Shown: one piece after another, positions 63,991 through 64,000 of the stretch | How positions within the stretch are numbered: the first letter of the stretch is position 1 | How the letters are laid out: every line of letters starts with the position of its first letter | Source: Owenia fusiformis | Lineage: Eukaryota; Annelida; Polychaeta; Sabellida; Oweniidae | Assembly: GCA_903813345.2 (NCBI GenBank) | Contig: CAIIXF020000005.1 | Coordinates: 31,747,375 to 31,811,374, forward strand | DNA length: 64,000 bases | Direction of reading: 5' to 3' | The notes under the pieces: generated by a model | The model's input: only the letters and a program-made list of their open reading frames with translations | The model's database searches: none | Told to the model about the DNA's origin: nothing | Translations under genes and position numbers: made by a program

Positions 63991-64000
63991 CTTATAAAGT

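Overview
The window is AT-rich, intron-rich metazoan DNA. It looks like an invertebrate bilaterian: a ciliary gene with short GT-AG introns sits among many short inverted-repeat transposons, Helitron-like elements and long AGGTCA-rich repeats. Lophotrochozoans such as molluscs, or hemichordates, would fit, but the sequence alone does not settle the phylum. I saw no rRNA, tRNA, CRISPR array or bacterial-type operon.

The main gene is the 5' part of CFAP54 on the + strand. It encodes a very large subunit of the C1d projection of the ciliary central apparatus. I could place 18 coding exons between 8080 and 63274 that join in one open frame of 855 codons, with matching intron phases at every junction. 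The gene runs off the right edge. Most of its introns are 150-550 bp, but intron 10 is 37.7 kb (16088-53798), intron 16 is 6.3 kb, and introns 7 and 8 are about 2 kb. These large introns are packed with transposons.

Layout: 1-3.1 kb holds a cluster of short inverted-repeat elements (a pogo-like one interrupted by a hAT-like one with an exact 8-bp target duplication, a Tc1/mariner-like one, and a long foldback). 3.1-7.74 kb is a nearly full-length but broken LINE on the - strand, ending about 340 bp before the CFAP54 start codon. 8-16 kb carries CFAP54 exons 1-10, with a dead mariner in intron 7. 16-53.8 kb is giant intron 10. It contains a truncated LINE, a head-to-tail pair of 4-kb Helitron-like repeats, a second Helitron-like family with three copies or fragments, several satellites, large palindromes, and a nested two-exon gene on the - strand (41657-45146) for a secreted or single-pass membrane protein with three cysteine-rich modules. 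A second putative membrane-protein exon lies at 29684-30032 (-). 53.8-56.4 kb has exons 11-16. 56.4-62.7 kb is intron 16, filled by a 5.8-kb palindromic element with a decayed coding relic. Exons 17 and 18 follow, and the window ends in a perfect hairpin beside a Crypton-like fragment.

The most unusual points are: a nested antisense gene whose stop codon lies in the CTAG terminus of a Helitron-like copy; tandem Helitron-like units loaded with nuclear-receptor half-sites; several nested insertions that can be dissected with uninterrupted sister copies in the same window; and two 6-kb inverted-repeat-bounded segments. No sequence database search was possible, so family names rest on motifs read by eye.
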